From assembly GCA_900313295.1 (NCBI GenBank), contig OMQS01000105.1, positions 1-15,838 of the forward strand: a stretch of DNA of 15,838 nt, in the 5' to 3' direction. Shown piece by piece: positions 1 through 6,225 of the stretch (its first letter is position 1; each line of letters begins with the position of its first letter). The translations under genes and the position numbers were made by a program. This stretch comes from an uncultured Eubacteriales bacterium. Lineage in GTDB: Bacteria; Bacillota; Clostridia; Oscillospirales; Oscillospiraceae. A model generated the notes under the pieces. It was not told the origin of the DNA. It searched no databases and saw only the letters and a list, made by a program, of their open reading frames with translations.

Positions 1-139
1 CATCAAGCTGCCCGCCATGGGCAAGGAGCAGCTGTTCAAGACCGTCATGGCCGACGGCGTGCTGCCCCGCAAGACCTTCTCCATGGGTCACGCCCAGGAT
101 AAGCGCTACTACATCGAGGCCCGCAAGATCGTAAAATAA
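1..139 (+). CDS. C-terminal fragment of a protein resembling the DUF1015 family
   Basis: An open frame enters from the left edge (first full codon at base 2) and ends with TAA at 137-139, giving the last 45 residues of a protein. The tail includes LPRKTFSMGHAQDKRYYIEA. I recall this kind of ending (a PRKTFSMG-type segment followed by KRYY-E-RKI) from clostridial DUF1015 proteins, whose function is unknown. That assignment rests on memory of a short tail and is tentative. The frame uses the same GC-rich codons as its neighbours, and a strong hairpin terminator follows about 30 bases after the stop, so this is the end of a real upstream gene. Start, domains and full length lie outside the window. 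Confidence 0.6.
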   Translation, partial: IKLPAMGKEQLFKTVMADGVLPRKTFSMGHAQDKRYYIEARKIVK

Positions 140-141
140 TC

Positions 142-171
142 GTGGCATTTCCGAATACATTGTGCTAAAAT
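142..171 (+). promoter_or_regulatory. Extended -10 promoter for ispE
   Basis: TAAAAT at 166-171 is preceded by TGC at 163-165, forming an extended -10. A weak -35, GTGGCA at 142-147, lies 18 bases upstream. The predicted start (about 178) falls inside the 5' arm of the terminator hairpin at 172-202, so a transcript from here would lack a complete hairpin. Called by eye from the consensus. Confidence 0.5.
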
Positions 172-207
172 AGAGCCGCTGGGAGGTTTTTCCGGCGGCT
201 CTGTTTT
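172..207 (+). terminator. Intrinsic terminator after the upstream gene
   Basis: AGAGCCGC (172-179) pairs with GCGGCTCT (195-202). The stem extends inward with wobble pairs to about 184/190, and GTTTT follows. It would end transcription of the gene cut by the left edge. It overlaps the probable start site of the ispE transcript. Confidence 0.8.
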
Positions 208-234
208 ATGAAAAAGCGGAAAAGAGGAATTCAA

Positions 235-1086
235 ATGAAAGTGACGGAACTGGCGCCTGCCAAGCTGAATCTTACGCTGGAGGTGGGCGAAAAGCGCAGC
301 GACGGCTACCACGAGGTGCAGTCGGTGATGTCCTGCGCGGCCTTGTATGACGAGATCACGCTGGAGAGCGGCGTGGGCGGCGGCATCGTGATGGACTGCG
401 ACTGCGGCGGCCTGCCTTGCGACGAAACGAACCTGTGCGTTCGGGCGGCGCAGCTATTCTATGCGAAGACGGGTGTTTTCTGCGACGGGCTGCATATCAG
501 CCTGAAAAAGCGCATCCCCATGCAGGCGGGGCTGGGCGGCGGCAGCGCCGATGCGGCGGCCGTTTTGCGCGGCCTGCGCAAGCTGTACCGGCCGGAGATG
601 ATGATAAAAGAGCTGGAGCGCATGGCCATCGACCTGGGCAGCGACGTGCCCTTCTGCGTGCGCAGCGTCACCGCCATGGTGCGGGGCAAGGGGGAGCAGC
701 TTCTGAAGCTGCCCAAGCTGCCCCTGTGCTGGTTCGTCATCTGCAAGCCGGAGGTGTCCTTCTCCACGGCGGAGATGTATGCAAAGCTGGACGAGAAGAA
801 GCCCGCCTGCGCCATCGACACGCTGGGGCTTATCAAGGCGCTGGAGTATCAGGACATGCTGGAGATCAGCGACCGGCTGGGCAACCGCTTTGAGGGCGTG
901 CTGGAGCCGGACAGCGAGATCTTTACCATCAAAAATAAGCTCCTGGATCTGGGTGCCCGCAACGCCTGCATGAGCGGCTCCGGCTCGGCGGTATACGGCC
1001 TGTTCACCGAGGAGGAGCAGGCGAGAGCGGCTGCGGCGGCGCTGCAAAAGGTGTATCCGCAGACGTGGTTTGCCGAGCGGGTTTAA
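235..1086 (+). CDS. ispE: 4-diphosphocytidyl-2-C-methyl-D-erythritol kinase
   Basis: IspE phosphorylates CDP-methylerythritol with ATP in the cytoplasm, a step of the non-mevalonate (MEP) route to isoprenoids. The 283-residue product matches the usual family length. GHMP-kinase hallmarks are visible: N-terminal PAKLNLTLEV, the glycine-rich ATP loop PMQAGLGGGSADAA at about 94-107, DLGSDVPF at about 133-140 carrying the expected catalytic Asp, and C-terminal MSGSGSAVYGLF at about 246-257. I chose ATG 235 because AGAGG lies 7 bases upstream. The in-frame ATG at 208 sits directly on the T-run of a terminator and has no ribosome binding site. The gene probably has its own promoter at 163-171. A second hairpin follows immediately, before spoIIR. 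Confidence 0.96.
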   Translation: MKVTELAPAKLNLTLEVGEKRSDGYHEVQSVMSCAALYDEITLESGVGGGIVMDCDCGGLPCDETNLCVRAAQLFYAKTGVFCDGLHISLKKRIPMQAGLGGGSADAAAVLRGLRKLYRPEMMIKELERMAIDLGSDVPFCVRSVTAMVRGKGEQLLKLPKLPLCWFVICKPEVSFSTAEMYAKLDEKKPACAIDTLGLIKALEYQDMLEISDRLGNRFEGVLEPDSEIFTIKNKLLDLGARNACMSGSGSAVYGLFTEEEQARAAAAALQKVYPQTWFAERV

Positions 1087-1092
1087 AAACCG

Positions 1093-1139
1093 AAAACACC
1101 GTCCATACTGTAGAAAAATCTACATAGGACGGTGTTTTT
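1093..1139 (+). terminator. Long two-part hairpin between ispE and spoIIR
   Basis: Twelve bases, 1093-1104 (AAAACACCGTCC), pair perfectly with 1127-1138 (GGACGGTGTTTT). Inside is a second perfect stem, TGTAGA (1109-1114) with TCTACA (1119-1124), around an AAAA loop. The T-run runs straight into the spoIIR ATG at 1140. It looks like the ispE terminator, but the only SD-like sequence for spoIIR (AGGA, 1126-1129) lies within its 3' side, so it may also control translation. Confidence 0.8.
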
Positions 1140-1760
1140 ATGAAAAAAAGCAAATGGAACGAGCTGGAGGTCGCGCTGCTGGTGCTGCTGGCGGTATGCC
1201 TGCTCACCGGGGCGGCGGCGCTGCGCAGGCAGGACGACCTGCAGCAGAAGATGATCCGGCTGCATGTGGTGGCCAATTCCGACAGCGAACGGGATCAGGC
1301 GCTGAAGCTGCAGGTGCGGGACAAGGTGCTGGACTTCACGGAGCAGACCATGCGCAGCGCCGAAAGCCGCGAGGCGGCCAACGAAGCCCTGCGTGCGTCC
1401 CTGCCGGAGATAGAGCGCATGGCCGAGGACACGCTGCTGGAAAGCGGCTGCGCAGACTCCGTGGAGGCCAGGCTGGAGCCGGCAGAGTTCCCTCTGAAGG
1501 CCTACGACGGGTTCCGCCTGCCGGCGGGGGAGTACATGGCGCTGCGGGTGCTCATCGGGGAGGCCGAGGGGCAGAACTGGTGGTGCGTGGTGTACCCGCC
1601 GCTTTGCATGACGGCGGCCTCGGACGTTGCGCAGACGGGCATTGCCTGCGGCATGGAGCAGGAGGATATGTCCCTGATGCAGGAGGAAGACGAGGGGTAT
1701 CAGATCAAGTTCCGCTGCGTGGAGCTGTGGGAGCAGCTGCGCCAATGGTTGCATAAGTGA
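1140..1760 (+). CDS. spoIIR: Stage II sporulation protein R
   Basis: In Bacillus, SpoIIR is made in the forespore under sigma-F and exported. It signals across the septum to the SpoIIGA protease, which activates pro-sigma-E in the mother cell. The 206-residue product has a single hydrophobic segment at about 9-27, fitting a signal anchor. It carries the family core IRLHVVANSDSERDQALKLQ from about residue 39 and WWCVVYPPLC at about 147-156 with two cysteines. The ATG at 1140 follows the terminator T-run; AGGA at 1126-1129 is the only SD-like sequence. I could not find a convincing sigma-F promoter: the available space is the end of ispE plus a 53-base gap filled by the hairpin. Its presence implies an endospore former. 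Confidence 0.93.
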   Translation: MKKSKWNELEVALLVLLAVCLLTGAAALRRQDDLQQKMIRLHVVANSDSERDQALKLQVRDKVLDFTEQTMRSAESREAANEALRASLPEIERMAEDTLLESGCADSVEARLEPAEFPLKAYDGFRLPAGEYMALRVLIGEAEGQNWWCVVYPPLCMTAASDVAQTGIACGMEQEDMSLMQEEDEGYQIKFRCVELWEQLRQWLHK

Positions 1761-1845
1761 CGGCCGGCAATGCATCTGCCCCGCGTCAAAAATCGTTGGC
1801 GACTATTGGTGATATAAATAAAGTATGAATAAGCAGAAAGATATG

Positions 1846-1874
1846 GTGACAAAGCCGCATGGATGTGCTATAAT
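1846..1874 (+). promoter_or_regulatory. Strong promoter for the nucleotide-sugar dehydratase gene
   Basis: GTGACA (1846-1851) and TATAAT (1869-1874) are separated by 17 bases, with TGC immediately before the -10 (extended -10). Five of six -35 bases and all six -10 bases match the housekeeping consensus. The predicted start is near 1881, leaving a leader of about 70 bases that opens with a 14-base palindrome (1886-1899). Confidence 0.85.
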
Positions 1875-1949
1875 AAAAAGACTTGCAGCCCATGGGCTGG
1901 ATTACAAGGGAGAGAAGCTCCTCTGGCAATGCAAAGGAATGGATCTGTC

Positions 1950-3872
1950 ATGAAATTAAGTAGAAGAAAAATAGAGCTGGTGCTGGTGGATATAGCCATC
2001 ATCGTTTGCGTATACTATATGACCTACCTGGTGAAGCTCCTGAAGCTCCGCTCTATCGTGCTCAACGGCGAGATTGACCTGACCCGCTTGCTGGCGCTGG
2101 TGGGGACGATCATGGCGGGGCGTATCGCTTTCGGCGTGTATCGGAACATCTGGCGCTATGCCAACATCCAGACCTACCTGACCATCATGGTTTCGGATTT
2201 TGTTTCCAATTTTGTTCTGATGCTGATCGGGCGCTTCTGCTTTGCGGTGAATCTGGGCATCGGCGTGCACATGATCGTGGCTATGGCTATTTTGCTGGTG
2301 ACGCTGCTGTCCCGCTACTGCTACCAGCTCCTCTATGCGCACCGCAACAAGAACACCGACAATACGCTGGAGGGGAACTCCCTGAACCAGCTGTATAAGG
2401 TGGAGGTAGCCATTGTGGGCGCCGGCAATGTGGGCGCTACGCTGGCAGACGAGTTTTTCCGCAATCCGCGGGCGCGGTATGTGCCGGTGTGCTTCATAGA
2501 CACCGACCCCCAGAAGGTCGGCCAGACGGTGAACGGCGTGCCCATCTATCCCGAGGGCGACAGCACCATGAATCTTTTGAAAAAGATGAAAGTGCGGGAG
2601 ATCATTATTGCCCTGCCGGATCTGACGGTGGAGCGCAAGCAGAAGCTGTATGAGCGCTATCGCAATTCCGGCTGCACCGTGAAGATTTACGACTACCCCT
2701 CCGGAACGGAGGACAACGCGCCCACCAAGCAGCGCAAGCTGCGGGACTTCCGCATCGAGGATCTGCTGTTCCGCGACGCCATCGAGGTGGAGAATCCCCA
2801 GACCCGAGCGTTTTACGAGGGGAAGACTGTGCTGGTCACCGGCGGCGGCGGCTCTATCGGCTCGGAGCTGTGCCGGCAGATCGCAGCCTTGCACCCGAAA
2901 AAGCTGGCCATTTTGGATATTTACGAAAACAACGCCTACGACGTGCAGCAGGAGCTGATCCGCAAATATGGCGAAAAGCTGAACCTGGAGGTCATCATTG
3001 CCTCCGTTCGGGATGTGGATCGGCTGGATCACATTTTCCGCGACCTGCGGCCGAACATCGTGTTTCACGCCGCCGCGCACAAGCATGTGCCGCTGATGGA
3101 GCATTCCGGCGTGGAAGCGCTGAAAAACAATGTGCTGGGTACATACAACGTGGCGGAAATGGCGGAGAAGTATGGCGTGGAGAAATTCCTGCTCATTTCC
3201 ACGGACAAGGCTGTGAACCCCACCAACGTTATGGGCGCCAGCAAGCGCCTGTGCGAAATGGTGATCCAGTGTCGGGAGGGCAGCAAGACGGAGTTTACGG
3301 CGGTGCGCTTCGGCAATGTACTGGGCAGCAACGGCTCGGTGATCCCGCTGTTTAAGCGGCAGATCGAGGCCGGCGGCCCCGTTACGCTGACGGACAAGCG
3401 CATCATCCGCTACTTTATGACCATTCCAGAGGCCGTGCAGCTGGTGATGGTCACCTGCGCCATGGCGCACAACGGGGAACTGTATGTGCTGGACATGGGC
3501 AAGCCTGTGAAGATCCTTGATCTGGCGGAAAATATGATCCGCCTGTCGGGTTTCACGCCCTACAAGGACATCGACATTGTGGAGATCGGTCTGCGCCCCG
3601 GCGAAAAGCTCTACGAGGAACTGCTGATGAAGACGGAGGAGCTGGACAAGACCGACAACGACATGATCTTCATCGAGCGGGATAAAAAGCTGTCCCGCCA
3701 GGAGGTGGAGGAAAAGCTGGCGCTGGTGCGGGCAGCCATCGAAACCGAGGAGCAGTCCGCTGTGCTGGACGTCATCCGCAAGACCGTGCCTACCTTCCGC
3801 GACCCCGAGGAGGTCAACCGGCAGGCGGCGCAGGCGCAGGAGGTGCGTCAGGCGGCCGCCGTGGATAGCTGA
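1950..3872 (+). CDS. Membrane-bound NDP-sugar 4,6-dehydratase (PglF/WbpM/CapD type)
   Basis: This large enzyme class acts on UDP-N-acetylglucosamine-type substrates at the membrane, making 4-keto-6-deoxy sugars for capsule, O-antigen or protein glycans. The 640-residue product has several N-terminal membrane segments (about 8-130). A first Rossmann motif, VAIVGAGNVG, begins near residue 153. A second nucleotide-binding motif, VLVTGGGGSIGSE, begins near 294. The active-site stretch STDKAVNPTNVMGASK begins near 417. Met in place of the usual catalytic Tyr of short-chain dehydrogenases is the known pattern for this subfamily. I chose ATG 1950 (AAAGGA at 1933-1938); the longer frame from 1863 starts inside the -10 element. 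No glycan genes are adjacent, so the final sugar cannot be named. Confidence 0.93.
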   Translation: MKLSRRKIELVLVDIAIIVCVYYMTYLVKLLKLRSIVLNGEIDLTRLLALVGTIMAGRIAFGVYRNIWRYANIQTYLTIMVSDFVSNFVLMLIGRFCFAVNLGIGVHMIVAMAILLVTLLSRYCYQLLYAHRNKNTDNTLEGNSLNQLYKVEVAIVGAGNVGATLADEFFRNPRARYVPVCFIDTDPQKVGQTVNGVPIYPEGDSTMNLLKKMKVREIIIALPDLTVERKQKLYERYRNSGCTVKIYDYPSGTEDNAPTKQRKLRDFRIEDLLFRDAIEVENPQTRAFYEGKTVLVTGGGGSIGSELCRQIAALHPKKLAILDIYENNAYDVQQELIRKYGEKLNLEVIIASVRDVDRLDHIFRDLRPNIVFHAAAHKHVPLMEHSGVEALKNNVLGTYNVAEMAEKYGVEKFLLISTDKAVNPTNVMGASKRLCEMVIQCREGSKTEFTAVRFGNVLGSNGSVIPLFKRQIEAGGPVTLTDKRIIRYFMTIPEAVQLVMVTCAMAHNGELYVLDMGKPVKILDLAENMIRLSGFTPYKDIDIVEIGLRPGEKLYEELLMKTEELDKTDNDMIFIERDKKLSRQEVEEKLALVRAAIETEEQSAVLDVIRKTVPTFRDPEEVNRQAAQAQEVRQAAAVDS

Positions 3873-3879
3873 ATATAGC

Positions 3880-3917
3880 AAAAAAACTTCCGACCCGATG
3901 TGGTCGGAAGTTTTTTT
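3880..3917. terminator. Bidirectional terminator between convergent genes
   Basis: A7 plus CTTCCGACC (3880-3895) pairs perfectly with GGTCGGAAG plus T7 (3902-3917) around a 6-base loop. The A-run and T-run make it work on both strands, serving the dehydratase gene and the minus-strand ECF transporter gene. Confidence 0.92.
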
Positions 3918-3918
3918 G

Positions 3919-4524
3919 TCAGCGGTGCAGCAGCGGCGACAGGGGCTTATAAATAAGGAAGCACAGGGCTGTGTCTAAAAGACCCTTGGCCAGAGTGAAG
4001 GGCACATTGAACACCAGCAGGCAGTTAAACAGCGCGTTTGACGTGGGGACGTTGGCTACGCCCTCCAGAATTTTGTTATACGCGCTTATGATCTCCTCCA
4101 GGGGCATGTGGAACAGCACCACATAGGCGGGGTAAACGATGAAATAGTTGGTGACCAGGCTCACCAGCGCCATGGCCACCGCGCCGATGACGGAGCCGGT
4201 TAGCGCACTTTTGCGGCTCTTTTTGCGTTTGTATACCATGCCGGCGGCGAACACGAATATCGCGCCCAGAATGAAGTTGGACAGCTCGCCCACGCCGGCG
4301 CTGCTGCCGAAGGGCAGGTGCAGCAGATTTTTTACCAGCTGGATGGCCACGCCGTACACGGGGCCTAAGGAGAAGGTGCCCAGCAGGGCGGGCAGGTCGG
4401 AAATGTCCAGCTTGATGAAGGAGGGCATGATGGGGATAGAAAACTCCACGAATTGCAGCACGGCTGCCACAGCCGACAGCATGGCGGCCACGGCCAGATG
4501 ATGGGTCTTTTGCTTTTGAGTCAT
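3919..4524 (-). CDS. ribU: ECF transporter S component, riboflavin type (RibU-like)
   Basis: S components bind a vitamin and dock on a shared energising module (EcfA/EcfA'/EcfT), which is not encoded here. The 201-residue product is mostly hydrophobic, with about five or six membrane segments. After the first helix it carries FIKLDISDLPALLGTFSLGP (36-55), the family's signature loop. Riboflavin or FMN as ligand is inferred mainly from the FMN riboswitch in its leader. The start at 4524 is supported by AAAGGAG at 4533-4539, 8 bases upstream. The longer frame reaching 4626 runs back into the riboswitch and is unlikely. It has its own promoter at 4751-4779. Confidence 0.9.
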   Translation of the reverse strand: MTQKQKTHHLAVAAMLSAVAAVLQFVEFSIPIMPSFIKLDISDLPALLGTFSLGPVYGVAIQLVKNLLHLPFGSSAGVGELSNFILGAIFVFAAGMVYKRKKSRKSALTGSVIGAVAMALVSLVTNYFIVYPAYVVLFHMPLEEIISAYNKILEGVANVPTSNALFNCLLVFNVPFTLAKGLLDTALCFLIYKPLSPLLHR

Positions 4525-4613
4525 AAAAAATACTCCTTTCAATGTGTGGAACACTCGGAAACTGTCTTCCAAGGTGCACGCATTAAAAAGAGCATAACAA
4601 AATATGCCGTACA

Positions 4614-4726
4614 CGCCTTCTCTCATCCAGACTATACTGTCGGTACCGGAATCGCACCGGTTCGTGCAGCCGCGGCCGCTTGCAGACTCTACTGCCGGTG
4701 GGGAATCGCACCCCGCCTCGAAGACA
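4614..4726 (-). ncRNA. FMN riboswitch (RFN element)
   Basis: Read on the minus strand, the leader has the ordered conserved blocks of the RFN aptamer. These are GAGGCGGGGTGCGATTCCCC then ACCGGCAGT, AGTCTGC, an arm CCGGTGCGATTCCGG, and CCGACAGTATAGTCTGGATG followed by AGAGAAGG. P1 is closed by CTTC (4723-4720) with GAAG (4620-4617), extendable by wobble pairs. The aptamer is known to bind FMN and usually represses riboflavin synthesis or uptake genes. Here it lies about 90 bases upstream of the ribU start. No classic U-run terminator is obvious in the expression platform. Confidence 0.95.
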
Positions 4727-4750
4727 AATATTCGTTTGTTCTCTGCACAT

Positions 4751-4779
4751 AGTATAAACCGCTGCCGCTAAAAATGCAA
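4751..4779 (-). promoter_or_regulatory. Promoter for the FMN riboswitch-ribU transcript
   Basis: On the minus strand, TTGCAT (4779-4774) and TATACT (4756-4751) are separated by exactly 17 bases. The predicted start is near 4744, about 18 bases before the first riboswitch block. It diverges from the promoter at 4839-4867. Confidence 0.82.
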
Positions 4780-4838
4780 GCCCAATTTTTTACAGAAAAT
4801 AACCAAATATCAAACAAAATAAAATTTCAAAATTCCAC

Positions 4839-4867
4839 TTTACAAAATAGAATAAGTGTTCTATTAT
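4839..4867 (+). promoter_or_regulatory. Promoter for the SLOG/tepA unit
   Basis: TTTACA (4839-4844) and TATTAT (4862-4867) are separated by 17 bases, in an AT-rich stretch (4781-4870) unlike the surrounding genes. The start codon at 4890 lies close downstream, giving a leader of only about 15 bases. Confidence 0.75.
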
Positions 4868-4889
4868 AAAGGCAAGGGAAGTGATAGTC

Positions 4890-5417
4890 ATGCGAGCCAG
4901 ACAGGTGAGCTGCAGTTTTACGGGGCATCGGCCGGAGAAGCTGCCTTGGGGGGACACCGAAGCGGATATGCGCTGCGGGGAGCTGAAGAAATGGCTGCTG
5001 GCGGCTGTACTGGCGGCGTACGAGCAGGGATTTCGGCATTTTCTCTGCGGCATGGCGCGGGGATGCGATTTCTGGTTCTGCGAGGCGGTGCTGGAGCTGC
5101 GCAAGCGCCATGAGGAGGTGTCGCTGGAGGCGGTGATCCCCTATGCGGGGCAGACCGACCGGTGGAGCGAGGAGGATCGGGAGCGGTATCGCCGGCTTCT
5201 GTCCTGCTGCAATTATAAAACCACCCTGCAGGAGACGTATTCCGCGGGCTGCATGTATCGGCGCAACCGCTATCTGGTGGATCACGCCGCGCTGCTCATT
5301 GCCGTGCACGACGGCCTGACCGGCGGCACGCAGCAGACCATGGCCTACGCCATGCGGCGGGGGATCGAGATCATGGATACGCCGTCCGTTTTGGAAAAGA
5401 AGCCCTGCGGCGTATAA
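4890..5417 (+). CDS. SLOG/DUF1273 family protein, YpsA-like
   Basis: A 175-residue protein of the DUF1273 (YpsA-like) family with a Rossmann-like SLOG fold, thought to bind nucleotides or related ligands; its cellular role is not firmly established. Visible hallmarks are N-terminal SFTGHRPEKLPWG (9-21), CGMARGCDFW (53-62), RNRYLVDHA (125-133) and the glycine-rich DGLTGGTQQTMAYA (141-154). I chose ATG 4890 (AGGG at 4875-4878, 11 bases upstream). GTG at 4881 is in frame but only 2 bases from that site. tepA follows after 48 bases on the same strand, and no terminator is visible between them, so the two are probably co-transcribed. Confidence 0.9.
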   Translation: MRARQVSCSFTGHRPEKLPWGDTEADMRCGELKKWLLAAVLAAYEQGFRHFLCGMARGCDFWFCEAVLELRKRHEEVSLEAVIPYAGQTDRWSEEDRERYRRLLSCCNYKTTLQETYSAGCMYRRNRYLVDHAALLIAVHDGLTGGTQQTMAYAMRRGIEIMDTPSVLEKKPCGV

Positions 5418-5440
5418 TTTCGGCCGCGGCGGGCATCCTA

Positions 5441-5458
5441 CCCTCCAGAAAAGGAGGG
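5441..5458 (+). promoter_or_regulatory. Hairpin occluding the tepA ribosome binding site
   Basis: CCCTCC (5441-5446) is exactly complementary to GGAGGG (5453-5458) across a 6-base loop, AGAAAA. The 3' arm is the Shine-Dalgarno of tepA, 7 bases before its ATG. All but two of the pairs are G-C. The pairing is seen directly; regulation is inferred. Confidence 0.6.
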
Positions 5459-5465
5459 GGTCGTT

Positions 5466-6182
5466 ATGACGCAGCAGAATGCGCCCGACATGGAAAAGGA
5501 CAAAGAGCAAAAGCCCGACCAGAAGACGGATAAGCTCATTGAGCTTGGCTCCTCGGTGGTGACGAACCGTCATGGCACCATCCACTGCCTCACCATCATC
5601 GGCCAGATCGAGGGGCACACCAACGCGCCGGACAACGCAAAGACCACGAAATATGAGCATCTTTTGCCGCTGCTGGCTTCGCTGGAGGAGTCGGACGAAG
5701 TGGACGGCGTGCTGATCCTGCTGAACACCGTGGGCGGCGACGTGGAGGCGGGGCTCGCGCTGGCGGAGATGATCGCCGGCATGACCAAGCCCACGGCCAC
5801 GCTGGTGCTGGGCGGCGGGCACTCCATCGGCATTCCGCTGGCGGTTTCGGGAAGGATCAATATGATCGCGCCTTCGGCGTCCATGACGGTGCATCCGGTG
5901 CGCATGAGCGGCACCATGATCGCTGCGCCCCAGACCTATCGCTACTTTGATAAGCTCCAGGAGAGCATCGTCCGTTTCGTGGCGGCGCACTCGCAGATCC
6001 GAGCCGAAACTTTTCGGGAGCTGATGCTGCGCACGGACGAAATGGCCAACGATGTGGGCAGCGTGCTCTATGGGGAGGATGCTGTGGCGCTGGGACTCAT
6101 GCAGCAGGTGGGCACCCTGCATGACGCGCTGCAGGCGCTGTATCAGGCCATTGACGTGGATAAAAAGAGCCGCAAAACGTGA
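5466..6182 (+). CDS. tepA: TepA/YmfB-like ClpP-family serine protease
   Basis: The product (238 residues) closely resembles B. subtilis TepA (YmfB), a cytoplasmic ClpP-like peptidase described as translocation-enhancing. The ClpP/crotonase-fold core is seen in ILLNTVGGDVEAGLALAEMI (about 84-103). The nucleophile Ser is at about residue 120 in GGGHSIGIP, and His at about 143 lies in MTVHPVRM. The first 30 residues are charged and probably disordered. GGAGG (5453-5457) sets the ATG at 5466, but the site is within a GC-rich hairpin (5441-5458). It probably forms a unit with the SLOG gene upstream, and a 13-bp hairpin ends the unit. In many clostridia tepA-like genes sit beside ftsK; here they do not. 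Confidence 0.92.
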   Translation: MTQQNAPDMEKDKEQKPDQKTDKLIELGSSVVTNRHGTIHCLTIIGQIEGHTNAPDNAKTTKYEHLLPLLASLEESDEVDGVLILLNTVGGDVEAGLALAEMIAGMTKPTATLVLGGGHSIGIPLAVSGRINMIAPSASMTVHPVRMSGTMIAAPQTYRYFDKLQESIVRFVAAHSQIRAETFRELMLRTDEMANDVGSVLYGEDAVALGLMQQVGTLHDALQALYQAIDVDKKSRKT

Positions 6183-6188
6183 GAATAT

Positions 6189-6221
6189 AAGACGCACGGG
6201 CAGGTCGCCTGTGCGTCTTTT
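6189..6221. terminator. Terminator between convergent tepA and the pseudouridine synthase gene
   Basis: AAGACGCACGGGC (6189-6201) pairs with GCCTGTGCGTCTT (6207-6219), with one G-U pair and a 5-base loop. A short T-run follows on the plus strand, and the minus strand also continues TTAT. Probably used in both directions. Confidence 0.8.
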
Positions 6222-6225
6222 GCGT

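Noticed and set aside
1761..1845. Possible terminator or small gene after spoIIR
   Set aside because: No stem with a T-run and no open frame with a ribosome binding site; it appears to be plain upstream sequence of the next promoter.
1863..1949. Upstream extension of the dehydratase protein to ATG 1863
   Set aside because: The codon lies between the -35 and -10 elements of a strong promoter, and the extra residues do not look like the family's N-terminus.
1956..3881. A 641-codon open frame on the minus strand opposite the dehydratase gene
   Set aside because: It mirrors a recognisable enzyme gene, has no family features, is rich in His/Gln/Leu as expected of a GC-rich shadow frame, and runs into the terminator.
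4525..4626. Upstream extension of the ECF protein to 4626
   Set aside because: It would place coding sequence inside the riboswitch expression platform; a clear SD precedes the ATG at 4524.
4827..6197. A 456-codon minus-strand frame opposite the SLOG and tepA genes
   Set aside because: Both plus-strand proteins are recognisable, with promoter, SD and terminator; the opposite frame has no recognisable domain.
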